This document shows, piece after piece, positions 17,205 through 27,913 of a stretch of 64,000 bases of DNA (the stretch's first letter is position 1; every line of letters begins with the position of its first letter). The notes under the pieces are model-generated. The model was given only the letters and a program-made list of their open reading frames with translations, ran no database searches and was not told the origin of the DNA. The stretch comes from Pseudomonas alkylphenolica (GTDB taxonomy: Bacteria; Pseudomonadota; Gammaproteobacteria; Pseudomonadales; Pseudomonadaceae). Position numbers and translations under genes: made by a program. Location of the stretch: the NCBI RefSeq assembly GCF_000746525.1, contig NZ_CP009048.1, forward strand, positions 1,214,501-1,278,500. Reading direction: 5' to 3'.

Positions 17205-19517
17205 ATGGCATTGGCCCACAACCTTGGTTTTCCGCGCATTGGCGCCGACCGCGAGCTGAAGAAAGCGCAAGAAGCCTACTGGAAGGGCGATATCGACCAG
17301 GCCGGTCTGCAGGCGGTGGGGCGTGAATTGCGTGCTCGTCACTGGCAACTGCAAAAGGATGCCGGCATCGAGTTGCTGCCGGTCGGTGACTTTGCCTGGT
17401 ACGACCAGGTCCTGAGCCACTCGCTGGCCTTCGGTGCGATTCCCGAGCGCTTCGCCAAGACCCTGGGCAGCAATGGCTTGCCGACTCTCGACACCTTGTT
17501 TGCCATGGCCCGCGGCGCTACCACCCACTGCTGCGGAGGCGAACACGGCCAGGCGCAGTATGCCCAGGAACTGACCAAATGGTTCGACACCAACTATCAT
17601 TACCTGGTGCCGGAGTTCAGCGCCGACCAGCGCTTTTTGCTCAGCTGGGAGCAGCTGTTCGACGAAGTCGCCGAAGCACAGGCCCTCGGCCACGCGGTCA
17701 AGCCGGTACTGATCGGGCCATTGACCTACCTGTGGCTGGGCAAGGCCAAAGGCGGTGATTTCGACAAACTCGACCTGCTCGAACGTCTGCTGCCGGTCTA
17801 CGGCGAAATCCTCAGCCGCCTGGCACGTCAGGGCGTGGAGTGGGTGCAGATCGATGAGCCGATCCTCGGCCTGGATTTGCCACAAGACTGGAAGAACGCT
17901 TTCGAGCGCGCCTACCACATCCTTCAGTACTCGCCGTTGAAGAAGCTGGTGGCAACCTACTTCAGTGGCCTGGAAGACAACCTCGGCCTGGCCGTCGGCC
18001 TGCCGGTGGACGGCCTGCATATTGATCTGGTGCGTGCACCGGAGCAGTTGCCGACGGTGCTCGACCGTCTACCCACTTACAAAGTGCTGTCTCTTGGTGT
18101 GGTCAACGGCCGCAACGTCTGGCGTTGTGATCTGGACCAGGCGCTGGAACAGTTGCACCAAGCCAAACAACGTTTCGGCGCCAATCTCTGGGTTGCCGGT
18201 TCCTGCTCGTTGCTGCACAGCCCGGTGGACCTGGCGCGGGAAGACAAGCTCGATGCCGAACTGAAAAGCTGGCTGGCGTTCGCCGTGCAGAAGTGCGAAG
18301 AAATTGCCGTGCTGGCCAAAGCCCTGGAGGTACCTCACCTGCCTGGCGTGCAGAACGCGCTGGCCAACAGCCGCGCTGTACAGCTCAGCCGCAGCCAGTC
18401 GCCGCGTATCCACAAGCCTGAAGTGCAGGCGCGTCTGGCAGCGGTTACCGCCGCGGATAGCCAGCGCCAGTCGGCTTTTGCCCAACGCATCGAAGCCCAG
18501 CGCCAGCGCTTGCAGTTGCCGGCTTTCCCGACCACGACCATTGGCTCGTTCCCGCAGACCTCGGCGATCCGTCTGGCACGTCAGGCTTACAAGCAAGGCA
18601 AGCTATCGGCCAACGACTACACCGAGGCGATGCACAGCGAGATCCGCCACGCCGTACAAGTGCAGGAGCGTCTGGGCCTGGACGTGCTGGTACACGGCGA
18701 GGCCGAGCGCAACGACATGGTCGAGTACTTTGCCGAGCAACTGGATGGCTACAGCTTCACCCGATTCGGCTGGGTGCAGAGCTACGGTTCGCGGTGTGTC
18801 AAACCGGCAATCATTTACGGTGACCTGAGCCGTCCGCAGCCGATGACCGTGGCCTGGATCGAGTATGCCCAGCGCCTGACCAGCAAGGTCATGAAAGGCA
18901 TGCTGACCGGCCCGGTGACCATGCTGATGTGGTCGTTCCCCCGTGAAGACGTGTCGCGCAAGGTCCAGGCCGAGCAACTGGCCCTGGCCATTCGCGATGA
19001 AGTACAGGACCTGGAAGCGGCCGGCATCAAGATCGTGCAGATCGACGAAGCGGCGTTCCGCGAAGGTCTGCCACTGCGCCGGGCGCAATGGCAGGCTTAC
19101 CTGGACTGGGCGGTGGAGGCCTTCCGCCTGTGCTCCAGTGGCGTACGTGATGAAACCCAGATTCATACGCACATGTGCTACAGCGAGTTCAACGACGTGA
19201 TCGAAGCCATCGCGGCCATGGATGCCGACGTCATCACCATCGAGACTTCGCGCTCGGACATGGAGCTGCTGGAGGCCTTCGAAGCTTTCGACTACCCCAA
19301 CGACATCGGCCCGGGTGTGTATGACATCCACTCTCCGCGAGTGCCGGACACTGCGGAAATGGTCAAGTTGATGAGCAAGGCGGTCAAGCGGATCCCGGCC
19401 GAGCGTTTGTGGGTCAACCCTGACTGCGGCCTCAAGACCCGAGCCTGGCCGGAGACGGAAGCGGCGCTGGTGAACATGGTGGCCGCCGCTCGACAATTGC
19501 GTAGCGAACTGGCTTGA
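17205..19517 (+). CDS. metE: MetE, cobalamin-independent methionine synthase
   Basis: A 770-residue cytoplasmic enzyme transferring the methyl group of 5-methyltetrahydropteroyl-triglutamate to homocysteine. It has the two-barrel layout. The N-terminal barrel begins [15 protein letters not shown]; the C-terminal barrel starts near residue 445 with [12 protein letters not shown] and carries zinc-site residues such as the His-x-Cys in HTHMCYSEF and the Cys in [11 protein letters not shown]. The ATG at 17205 gives the family N-terminus; GGGAG lies about 12 nt before it. The length is normal. Confidence 0.95.
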   Translation: MALAHNLGFPRIGADRELKKAQEAYWKGDIDQAGLQAVGRELRARHWQLQKDAGIELLPVGDFAWYDQVLSHSLAFGAIPERFAKTLGSNGLPTLDTLFAMARGATTHCCGGEHGQAQYAQELTKWFDTNYHYLVPEFSADQRFLLSWEQLFDEVAEAQALGHAVKPVLIGPLTYLWLGKAKGGDFDKLDLLERLLPVYGEILSRLARQGVEWVQIDEPILGLDLPQDWKNAFERAYHILQYSPLKKLVATYFSGLEDNLGLAVGLPVDGLHIDLVRAPEQLPTVLDRLPTYKVLSLGVVNGRNVWRCDLDQALEQLHQAKQRFGANLWVAGSCSLLHSPVDLAREDKLDAELKSWLAFAVQKCEEIAVLAKALEVPHLPGVQNALANSRAVQLSRSQSPRIHKPEVQARLAAVTAADSQRQSAFAQRIEAQRQRLQLPAFPTTTIGSFPQTSAIRLARQAYKQGKLSANDYTEAMHSEIRHAVQVQERLGLDVLVHGEAERNDMVEYFAEQLDGYSFTRFGWVQSYGSRCVKPAIIYGDLSRPQPMTVAWIEYAQRLTSKVMKGMLTGPVTMLMWSFPREDVSRKVQAEQLALAIRDEVQDLEAAGIKIVQIDEAAFREGLPLRRAQWQAYLDWAVEAFRLCSSGVRDETQIHTHMCYSEFNDVIEAIAAMDADVITIETSRSDMELLEAFEAFDYPNDIGPGVYDIHSPRVPDTAEMVKLMSKAVKRIPAERLWVNPDCGLKTRAWPETEAALVNMVAAARQLRSELA

Positions 19518-19520
19518 ACA

Positions 19521-19586
19521 ATCGCGGGGCAAGCCCGCTCCCACAGTAGTTACAGCGCTCCGGTGGGAGCGGGCTTGCCCCGCGAT
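19521..19586. repeat. REP pair after metE
   Basis: Two inverted REP units separated by 18 nt, starting 3 nt after the metE stop. They can fold into a long stem at the 3' end of the metE mRNA. Confidence 0.9.
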
Positions 19587-19607
19587 AATGTTCTTACCAC
19601 TCAGCGA

Positions 19608-19625
19608 GTGTCATCAAACGGTCAC
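19608..19625. promoter_or_regulatory. Pho-box-like direct repeat
   Basis: GTGTCAT-CAAA-CGGTCAC matches 11 of 14 positions of the Pho box CTGTCAT-N4-CTGTCAT. It lies 77 nt upstream of the hydrolase start. No convincing -10 lies at the usual distance, so PhoB control is only a possibility. Confidence 0.3.
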
Positions 19626-19702
19626 GGTTTTGTGGCAGCGCGCTCGCATGAAAGTCATCAGACTCCCGTTCTACTGGGGATTTTCATTCTGGTGTTTCTT
19701 TC

Positions 19703-20695
19703 ATGCGGGCGTTTTTGTTTTTTCTGGCGCTGATCAGCGCTTTACCTACTTTTGCGGCGTCGCGCTGCGACGTCAACGTGCCCACCGAACACGTTGAGGT
19801 TGCGCAACTGAATCTGGCTTACCAGAGCATCGGGCGTGACTCAGATCCTGCTTTGTTATTGGTCATGGGGCTCGGTGGCCAGTTGATCCACTGGCCCGAT
19901 GAAGTGGTGGTTGCCTTGTGCCAACAAGGTTTTCGGGTGATCCGCTACGACAACCGCGACGTCGGCCTGAGCCGTTGGCGCCAGGCACCGGCCAGCGCCA
20001 ACCTGACCTACCAGGTGCTGCGTTACAAGCTCGGCCTGTCGGTGGCCGCACCCTATAGCCTCAACGACATGGCTGAAGATGGCCTGGGGCTGATGGATGC
20101 CCTGCACGTCGAACGCTTCCATGTCCTCGGGGTGAGCATGGGCGGCATGATTGCCCAGCATATGGCGGCAGTGGCCCCGGAACGGGTCGAGAGCCTGACC
20201 TTGATCATGTCCAGTTCCGGCGCCCAGGGCTTGCCGACACCTAGCCCGGCGTTGGTGCAGTTGCTGGCACGGCGTGAAGCACCGAACCGCGAAGCGGCGC
20301 TGGAGCAGCAGGCTGACCTGCTGGCAGCGCTGGGCAGTCCGCAGGTCGAGGACGATCGCCAGGCGCTGTTGCAGCAGGCCGCGCAATCCTATGACCGGGC
20401 CTTCAACCCAGAAGGAGTCGAGCGCCAGATCATGGCCATTCTCGCCGAGCCGAGCCGGGTCGAGCTGCTCAACAGCCTGCGCCTGCCAACGCTGGTGGTG
20501 CATGGCACTGCCGATCCGCTATTGCCGGTGATGCATGGCGTGCACTTGGCGGCGCATATCCAGGGCAGTCAGTTGAAATTGATTCCGGGCCTGGCCCATC
20601 GTTTTCAGGAGCAGTTCAAGGTGCCTTTGCTGGCGGCGGTGCTGCCTTATCTGAAAACCCAGCAGCTGGCAGACACTCATCTGGCGGTGTATTGA
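19703..20695 (+). CDS. Exported alpha/beta-fold hydrolase
   Basis: A 330-residue protein with a clear signal peptide (hydrophobic residues 2-14, cleavage expected after about LPTFA-A at 18-19). The alpha/beta hydrolase core has an oxyanion region [19 protein letters not shown] and the nucleophile elbow GVSMGG (Ser about residue 149). [11 protein letters not shown] supplies the acid, and a His in PGLAHRF (about 300) completes a triad. The sequence resembles Pseudomonas esterases annotated only generally; the substrate is unknown. REP pairs flank it on both sides. Confidence 0.85.
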   Translation: MRAFLFFLALISALPTFAASRCDVNVPTEHVEVAQLNLAYQSIGRDSDPALLLVMGLGGQLIHWPDEVVVALCQQGFRVIRYDNRDVGLSRWRQAPASANLTYQVLRYKLGLSVAAPYSLNDMAEDGLGLMDALHVERFHVLGVSMGGMIAQHMAAVAPERVESLTLIMSSSGAQGLPTPSPALVQLLARREAPNREAALEQQADLLAALGSPQVEDDRQALLQQAAQSYDRAFNPEGVERQIMAILAEPSRVELLNSLRLPTLVVHGTADPLLPVMHGVHLAAHIQGSQLKLIPGLAHRFQEQFKVPLLAAVLPYLKTQQLADTHLAVY

Positions 20696-20745
20696 TCGCG
20701 GGGCAAGCCCGCTCCCACCGGTGGGAGCGGGCTTGCCCCGCGATC
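20694..20745. repeat. Perfect 52-nt REP palindrome
   Basis: Two REP units meet with no loop, forming a perfect palindrome with 26-nt arms that begins inside the hydrolase stop codon (TGA at 20693-20695). It separates the hydrolase from the convergent glpM-like gene. Confidence 0.95.
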
Positions 20746-20749
20746 GGGT

Positions 20750-21085
20750 TCAATGCAACTTCACCCACACACTGACCAACACAGTCGCGGCCACCAGCCA
20801 CGCCACTGCCGCCAGCGCCAGTGACAGCTCCAGGCGCATGCGATCGACCAGTACATACAAGGCCGCCAGGTAGACAAAGTAGGGGATGATCGACCACATG
20901 CCGAACAGGATGGTGGTCTTCAAGTCTTCCAATGAGCGGCCCTTGCCGACGATGTAGTGGGCAATCAGGGCGAATGTCGGGAACAGCGGGACGAGTCCGG
21001 CGATGTAGTAGTTGCGGGTTTTCGCCAGCGCGGCAAGGATCACCACGACGGCTGCACCGAGGCAGGCTTTGAGTATCAGGTCCAC
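20750..21085 (-). CDS. glpM: GlpM-family membrane protein
   Basis: A 111-residue protein with four hydrophobic segments (about 5-20, 27-47, 60-82, 86-108). The segment AKTRNYYIAGLVPLFPTFAL (20-39) is the GlpM signature. In P. aeruginosa glpM lies beside glpD and affects alginate production. Here it is downstream of aauR and about 11 kb from glpD. The molecular function is unknown. Confidence 0.8.
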   Translation of the reverse strand: MDLILKACLGAAVVVILAALAKTRNYYIAGLVPLFPTFALIAHYIVGKGRSLEDLKTTILFGMWSIIPYFVYLAALYVLVDRMRLELSLALAAVAWLVAATVLVSVWVKLH

Positions 21086-21109
21086 GGGCTTTCTCGTGTT
21101 ATTGGCCGG

Positions 21110-22431
<1,322 letters not shown>

Positions 22432-22435
<4 letters not shown>

Positions 22436-24339
22436 AGGGACTCGGATTCTGTAGGGGCATTGACCAGGGGCAGGGCGAGGACGAACGCCGTGCCGCCACT
22501 GGCAGGGTGTTCGACACTCAGGCTGCCCTTGGCAGCGGCGGCGAGGCTGGCGGACAGGGTCAGGCCCAGGCCCAGGCCATGCTCTCCCGGCTTGGTGGTG
22601 AAGAACGGTTCGAACAGGTGCTTGCGGGCTTCATCATCGATGCCATGGCCATTGTCGCGCACCCGCAGGCGATACTTGTCGCCTTGCCGCTCGCCTTCGA
22701 GCCACAGCTCGGGCAACGGTTGCGCGGCCATGGCGTCGAGGGCGTTACCGATCAGGTTGACCAGGATCTGTTCCAGGCGGGTCTGATCGATCGCCAGTTG
22801 CTGGTCGTCGAACTGGTTGTTGAGTTTCAGGTGGCAGCCGGCGATCCGGTTGCTCAGTACTTGCAGGCTGGCATCCACCGCTTTGGCCAGCGAGGCCTGG
22901 CCGCTGTCGTCACCGCGTCGGGCAAAGGAGCGCAAGCTCGCGGTGATCCGGCCCATGCGGTCGATCAGGTCGTTCATGGTGCGCAGGTTGGTGCTGGCGG
23001 TTTCCAGGGCACCGCGCTCGAGAAAGCGCACGGTGTTACCCGACAGCGTACGCAACGCCGCCAGCGGTTGGTTCAGTTCATGGGCGATGCTGGTGGACAT
23101 CTGGCCGATGGCCGCAAGTTTTCCGGCCTGAACCAGTTCGTCCTGGGCGTGGCGCAGGGTCTGCTCGGCTTGCCGGCGCTCACGGATCTGACCCTTGAGG
23201 CGATCATTGCTGGCACGCAAATCGGCGGTGCGCTCGGTGATCTTGCGCTCCAGCTGACTGTTGGCTTCTTCAAGTGCCTCACGGGCGGCCAGGCGCGTGG
23301 CGATGACCTTGCGCCGCTCGTTCCAGGCGATCAGCACAATGGTCAGCAGGGCGAAGGCTACGGCGACCAGCACGCCCTGGATGATTGATTCGCGACGCAG
23401 GTCCTGCAGGGGAGTGAGCAGGGTGAAATGCCAAGGCGTATCACTCAGGCGCCGGGTCTGGGCCAGGTAGGCGACTTCGCGGCGACCGTCGCCCAGTTCG
23501 GCATTGGCCGGGAAACTGAGTTTTTCGACGCCGTCTGCGAGTTTTTCCCGCGACAAGGGCTGCAGCTCGTTGAGCGGCCACCAGTAGTACTGCAGGCTGC
23601 GGGCCAGGCGTTCCTTGATTTCCGGGGTCAGCGGGCGCACCGACTTGAGCCGCCGCGCCGGATCGCTGGAGAGGATGATGATGCCATTCTCGTCGCTGAC
23701 GAAGGCTTCCAGGCGTGCCCGTTGCCAGCGTTCTTCCATGTTTTCCAGGCGCACCTTGATCACCGCCACGCCAATGATCTTGCCGTGTTCTTCCAGGCCA
23801 TGGGCCAGATAGTAGCCCGGCTCGCCGGTGGTGCTGCCGATACCATAGAAGCGACCCGGCTGGCCGCGTACGGCGTGCTGGAAATAGGCACGGAACGACA
23901 GGTCTTCACCGAGGAAACTGTCGACATCGCGCCAGTTGCTGGTGGCCTGGACCCGGCCAGTGGTATCGAGGACAAAGATCGCCCGGCTGCGGCTGCGCCG
24001 GTTCAGGCCTTCAAGGTACTCGTTGACCGTCTGGCGATGTTCGCCATCGGGTTCGGTCAGCAGGCTGGAGACACTGTTTTCCAGTTCCAGCAGGCTGGGC
24101 AGGTAGGTGTACTTGCTGATTTCGCTCTCGACGCCACGCGCGTGCAGCTCAAGCTGGCGCTCGCCGGATTCGCTCAAGGTGCGGATGCCGTTGTGCTCGC
24201 TGATCATGAAGCCGGCCACACCCAGGCCGATCATCAGCAGGATGATCAAGGGTGGCATCAGCAGTTGGCGGATCAAACGGGGTTTCACGGCAAGGGCAGG
24301 CTTGGCTGGGCGAAAGAGCGTGGGATCGCATTTCATCAC
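22432..24339 (-). CDS. aauS: AauS-like sensor histidine kinase (DctB type)
   Basis: A 635-residue membrane kinase. TM1 lies near residues 25-48 and TM2 near 313-334, enclosing a large periplasmic double-Cache-like sensor domain. A coiled coil (about 345-400) leads to the HisKA domain with SIAHELNQPLAAL (phospho-acceptor His420), and the HATPase domain carries NLIGNALDA, DNGHGID and HGLGLGL. It probably detects aspartate, glutamate or their amides and phosphorylates AauR, with which it shares a 4-nt overlap. Confidence 0.9.
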
Positions 24340-24356
24340 AGTGGCCTTGGTACGAC

Positions 24357-24396
24357 CAGCATCCTCTGCCCGGCGTATGCAGGACAGAGGGTGCTG
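24357..24396. promoter_or_regulatory. Inverted repeat between aatP and aauS
   Basis: CAGCATCCTCTG and CAGAGGGTGCTG pair at 11 of 12 positions around a 16-nt loop in the 66-nt gap between aatP and aauS. There is no T-tract, so it is more likely a processing, stability or attenuation element than a full terminator. Confidence 0.5.
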
Positions 24397-24405
24397 ATCA
24401 TCACC

Positions 24406-25140
24406 TCAGTGTTGCAGGATTTTGCTGAGGAAGTGCTGGGTGCGCTCATGGCGCGCGCTCGGGTCGCCGAAGAAGGCTTCCTTCTGGCAGTCCTCGATGA
24501 TCTTGCCCTGGTCCATGAAAATGACCCGGTTGGCGACCTTGCGGGCAAAACCCATCTCGTGGGTTACGCACATCATGGTCATGCCTTCGTGAGCCAGTTC
24601 GACCATTACATCCAGTACTTCGTTGACCATCTCCGGGTCGAGTGCCGAGGTCGGTTCGTCGAACAGCATGACGATCGGGTCCATCGACAGGGCGCGGGCG
24701 ATGGCCACACGCTGCTGCTGGCCGCCGGAGAGCTGCCCCGGGTGCTTCTTGGCGTGAGCGCTGAGGCCTACGCGGTCGAGCAGGGCCAGGCCCTTCTTGG
24801 TGGCTTCGGCTTCGCTGCGACCGAGTACCTTGCGCTGGGCAATGGTCAGGTTCTCGGTGATGGTCAGGTGCGGGAACAGCTCGAAGTGCTGGAACACCAT
24901 GCCGACCCGCGAACGCAGCTTGGGCAGGTTGGTTTTCGGATCGGCGATCGAAGTGCCATCAACGACGATGTCACCTTTCTGGAAAGGCTCCAGGGCGTTG
25001 ACGCATTTGATCAGGGTCGACTTGCCCGACCCGGACGGGCCGCAGACGACAACCACTTCGCCTTTCTTGACCTCGGTGTTGCAGTCGGTCAGAACCTGGA
25101 AGTCGCCGTACCACTTGTTGACGTTCTTGATGGAAATCAT
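24406..25140 (-). CDS. aatP: AatP, ATPase of the acidic amino-acid ABC transporter
   Basis: A 244-residue ATPase of the polar amino-acid (GltL/GlnQ) subfamily. Walker [10 protein letters not shown] (about 34), Q-loop [11 protein letters not shown], signature [15 protein letters not shown] (about 138), Walker [13 protein letters not shown] and switch VTHEMGF are all present. The start at 25140 ([16 protein letters not shown]) fits the family; the open frame continues far upstream only as an alternate frame of the permease genes. It overlaps aatM by 4 nt. Confidence 0.95.
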   Translation of the reverse strand: MISIKNVNKWYGDFQVLTDCNTEVKKGEVVVVCGPSGSGKSTLIKCVNALEPFQKGDIVVDGTSIADPKTNLPKLRSRVGMVFQHFELFPHLTITENLTIAQRKVLGRSEAEATKKGLALLDRVGLSAHAKKHPGQLSGGQQQRVAIARALSMDPIVMLFDEPTSALDPEMVNEVLDVMVELAHEGMTMMCVTHEMGFARKVANRVIFMDQGKIIEDCQKEAFFGDPSARHERTQHFLSKILQH

Positions 25141-25802
25141 ACGGTTATCCTTTTCTGCAGACGCTTGACCAGCCACGAAGCGGAGAAGCTGACGACGAAG
25201 TACACAGCACCAGCGAACACCAGGAACTCGTTGGAGCGTCCGATGATGTCGCCACTGGCACGTGCCGAGTTGAGGAAGTCGACCAGGCCGACGGTGTACA
25301 CCAGCGAGGTGTCCTGGAACAGGATGATGCTCTGCTGCAGCAGCAGCGGGGTCATCTTGCGAAACGCCTGGGGCAGAATGATCAGGCGCATGGTCTGACC
25401 GTAGGTCATGCCCAGCGCCTGGGCAGCACCCATCTGGCCCTTGGAGATCGACTGCACGCCAGCCCGGACGATTTCGCAGAAGTAGGCCGCCTCGAACATC
25501 ATGAAGGCCACGACGCAGGAGGTGAAGGCCCCGATCGGAGTATCTTCGCCAGTGATCCAGCGCAGCACGAAGGGTACCGCCAGGTAGAACCAGGTGATTA
25601 CCAGCAGCAGCGGGATGGAGCGGAAGTAGTTGACGTAAATACCGGCGATGTTTGCCAGCAACTTGTTCGACGACAGCCGCATCAAGGCCAGGATGGTGCC
25701 CAGCACGATACCGCCGACAACCCCCATGACCATCAGTTGCAAGGTCATGACCATGCCGTTCCACAGGCCCGGCAGGGCGGGAATGATTCCACTGAAGTCC
25801 AT
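25137..25802 (-). CDS. aatM: AatM, permease of the acidic amino-acid ABC transporter
   Basis: A 221-residue inner-membrane permease with five hydrophobic segments. The EAA loop is [22 protein letters not shown] (about 110-131), which docks on the ATPase. [12 protein letters not shown] is typical of GltK. It overlaps aatP by 4 nt and shares one base with aatQ. Confidence 0.92.
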   Translation of the reverse strand: MDFSGIIPALPGLWNGMVMTLQLMVMGVVGGIVLGTILALMRLSSNKLLANIAGIYVNYFRSIPLLLVITWFYLAVPFVLRWITGEDTPIGAFTSCVVAFMMFEAAYFCEIVRAGVQSISKGQMGAAQALGMTYGQTMRLIILPQAFRKMTPLLLQQSIILFQDTSLVYTVGLVDFLNSARASGDIIGRSNEFLVFAGAVYFVVSFSASWLVKRLQKRITV

Positions 25803-26548
25803 TATTTGCCCCCCACGGAAATCAGGCCGGGTACTGCGACTTTCTTCTCGACCATGCGCATCAACAGCATCAGGCCCATGTTCAGGGTGAAGTAGATCAG
25901 CGTTGCCAGGGTGAAGGCTTCAAACAGGTTGGCCGAAAATTCGGCGGTCTGCTTGGTTTGCGCCAGTAGTTCCATCAGGCCGATCAGCGAGGCCACCGAG
26001 GAGTTCTTGAACACGTTCAAAAACTCTGAGGTCAGGGGCGGAATGATGATCCGGTAGGCTTGCGGCAGCAGCACGTTCCAGTAGATCTGCGGCAGGCTGA
26101 AGCCCATGGCGCGAGCGGCGGCTTCCTGGCCGCGCGGCAGCGCCTGGATGCCGGTGCGCACTTGTTCGCAGACACGCGCAGCGGTGAACAGACCCAGGCA
26201 GATGACCACACTGATCAGTGCCGAGGTGGTTGGATTCAGGTCCTGTTTGAACCATTCCTGCAGGCCCTCAGGCAGCAGGTCGGGCACCAGGAAGTACCAG
26301 ATGAACAGCTGCACCAGCAGCGGTACGTTACGAAACAGTTCCACGTAGCACGTGGCGATACCCGATACCACGCGGTTCGGGACAGTACGCATGACGCCGA
26401 GCACGGAGCCCAGCAGCAACGCGATGATCCAGGCGGCGACGGCAATGGCGATGGTCCAGCCCAGACCGGTGATGTACCAGTCCAGATAGGTTTCGCTGCC
26501 CACGCCAGTGGACTTGAAGAATACGCCCCAGTCCCAGTTGTAATTCAT
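25802..26548 (-). CDS. aatQ: AatQ, permease of the acidic amino-acid ABC transporter
   Basis: A 248-residue permease of the GltJ type. [20 protein letters not shown] (about 67-86) and the EAA loop [22 protein letters not shown] are present, with five or six membrane segments. It is the first gene after the intercistronic hairpin and shares one base with aatM. Confidence 0.92.
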   Translation of the reverse strand: MNYNWDWGVFFKSTGVGSETYLDWYITGLGWTIAIAVAAWIIALLLGSVLGVMRTVPNRVVSGIATCYVELFRNVPLLVQLFIWYFLVPDLLPEGLQEWFKQDLNPTTSALISVVICLGLFTAARVCEQVRTGIQALPRGQEAAARAMGFSLPQIYWNVLLPQAYRIIIPPLTSEFLNVFKNSSVASLIGLMELLAQTKQTAEFSANLFEAFTLATLIYFTLNMGLMLLMRMVEKKVAVPGLISVGGK

Positions 26549-26591
26549 CGGGATCTCCCCTCAGATCAGTTGTTTCACGGGCACCTTCGAG

Positions 26592-26620
26592 CATCCGAGG
26601 GCGCAAGGCACCCTCGGATG
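26592..26620 (-). promoter_or_regulatory. Intercistronic hairpin between aatJ and aatQ
   Basis: CATCCGAGGG and CCCTCGGATG form a perfect 10-bp stem with a 9-nt loop in the 99-nt gap after the binding-protein gene. No T-run follows. Such stems commonly protect the binding-protein mRNA so that it is made in excess over the permeases. Confidence 0.65.
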
Positions 26621-26647
26621 AAAGGTTAGACACTAACTAGCTGGGGA

Positions 26648-27580
26648 TCAGGACTTCTTTTCGTCTGCAGCTTTGTCGGTAGGATTGGCGATCAGCGCCT
26701 TGAGCTCGTCGCTCATCGGGAAGTTCAGGTTCAGGCCCTTAGGCGGGACTGGCTGATTGAACCACTTGTCGTAGATCTTGTTGATCTGGCCCGACTTGTA
26801 GAGGTCGACGATGGCCTTGTCGACTGCAGCCTTGAACGCTGGGTCATCTTTACGGACCATGCAGCCGTAGATTTCATAGGACTGCGGCGTGCCGACGATT
26901 GCCCAGCCTTTCGGATCCTTGGCCTTGGCCATTTCACCGGCGAGCAGCGCGTCGTCCATCATGAAGGCCACGGCGCGACCGGACTCGAGCATCTGGAAGG
27001 ATTCGCCGTGGTCCTTGGCCGAGATGACGTTCATCTTCATCTGCTTGTCGGCGTTCATCGACTTGAGGATGCGCTCGGAGGTGGTACCGGCGGTGGTTAC
27101 CACGTTCTTGCCTGCCAGGTCAGGGAAGTCCTTGTACTTGGCGTTTTCAGGCTTGCCGTCTTGTGCTTTGGTCAGCAGACGGGTGCCGACTTCAAAGATA
27201 CCGACCGAGAAGGCCACTTGCTGCTGGCGCTCGACGTTGTTGGTGGTCGAACCGCATTCGACGTCAACGGTGCCGTTCTGTACCAGCGGAATACGGGTCT
27301 GGGAGGTGACCAGGTTGTATTTGACGTTCAGGTCTGGCTTGTTCAGGTCCTTTTTCAGGGACTCGACGATGGCCAGCTGGATGTCATGGGAATAACCGAC
27401 GGGTTTACCCGAAGCGTCGGCGATGTAGGAGAACGGGATAGAAGCGTCGCGGTGCCCCAGAGTAATGGTGCCCGAGTCGTTGATTTTCTTCAGAGTGCCG
27501 GTCAGCTCTGCGGCGGTGACTGGCATGCTGATCAAAGCGGCCGTGATGGCTGCGCCCAACAGGTGGGGAACGATACGCAT
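26648..27580 (-). CDS. aatJ: AatJ, periplasmic glutamate/aspartate-binding protein
   Basis: A 310-residue exported solute-binding protein (SBP family 3, GltI type). The signal peptide occupies residues 1-23 (hydrophobic AAITAALISM, cleavage after VTAA). Mature-domain hallmarks are TLGHRDASIPFSY, VGYSHDIQLAIV and VECGSTTNNVERQQQVAFS. The start at 27580 is chosen because AGGAAA precedes it and the signal peptide follows directly; an upstream in-frame ATG would bury the signal. It delivers acidic amino acids and possibly their amides to AatQMP. Confidence 0.95.
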   Translation of the reverse strand: MRIVPHLLGAAITAALISMPVTAAELTGTLKKINDSGTITLGHRDASIPFSYIADASGKPVGYSHDIQLAIVESLKKDLNKPDLNVKYNLVTSQTRIPLVQNGTVDVECGSTTNNVERQQQVAFSVGIFEVGTRLLTKAQDGKPENAKYKDFPDLAGKNVVTTAGTTSERILKSMNADKQMKMNVISAKDHGESFQMLESGRAVAFMMDDALLAGEMAKAKDPKGWAIVGTPQSYEIYGCMVRKDDPAFKAAVDKAIVDLYKSGQINKIYDKWFNQPVPPKGLNLNFPMSDELKALIANPTDKAADEKKS

Positions 27581-27682
27581 CAAAATTTCCTCGACGTTGT
27601 TTTTTTTATGGAGCCGTTGGCGGGCTCTTTCGTTCAGCGAACACTGCAATGAAGCGTTGCGCATTCGGGTACTGAGTGTAGA

Positions 27683-27697
27683 GCATGAGTCGTGCCA
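27683..27697 (-). promoter_or_regulatory. Sigma-54 promoter of aatJQMP
   Basis: Read leftward, TGGCACG-ACTC-ATGC has the GG-N10-GC spacing and an exact -24 element; the -12 has one change from TTGC. It lies about 105 nt upstream of the aatJ start and fits a sigma-54 activator such as AauR. Confidence 0.85.
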
Positions 27698-27774
27698 AGC
27701 CCTGACTTTGATCATAACGCCGTGAAAAGACTGGGGATTAAACTTTTTTGACGCTTGCAGTTGCGGTAGGTGCG

Positions 27775-27819
27775 TACGGATATCCGAATGAGTGGATGCT
27801 TTGCGTTCGGAAATCCGGC
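27775..27819. promoter_or_regulatory. Two AauR-like upstream activating sites
   Basis: TACGGATATCCGAA (27775-27788; read leftward, TTCGG-ATAT-CCGTA) and TTCGGAAATCCGGC (27806-27819) match TTCGG-N4-CCGAA, the form I recall for AauR sites, with one and two mismatches. They are 78-122 nt upstream of the -24 element, the usual place for a sigma-54 enhancer. They also lie only about 95-140 nt upstream of the divergent NEL-ligase gene. The rest of the 333-nt aatJ/NEL spacer shows no other clear signal. Confidence 0.65.
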
Positions 27820-27913
27820 TGTTCGACAGGTGTCTTCAGGGATTGACGTAATTACCACTTCGGGAGGGACTCGGCGTGGTGTTCTGGTGCTTTCTCAATA
27901 ATGAGCACGCGCC

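Noticed and set aside
23428..25398. A 656-codon open frame on the plus strand across aauS and aatP
   Set aside because: It lies antisense to two clear genes, crosses the gene boundary, and has a low-information composition typical of antisense frames in high-GC genomes. It has no family resemblance and no ribosome site.
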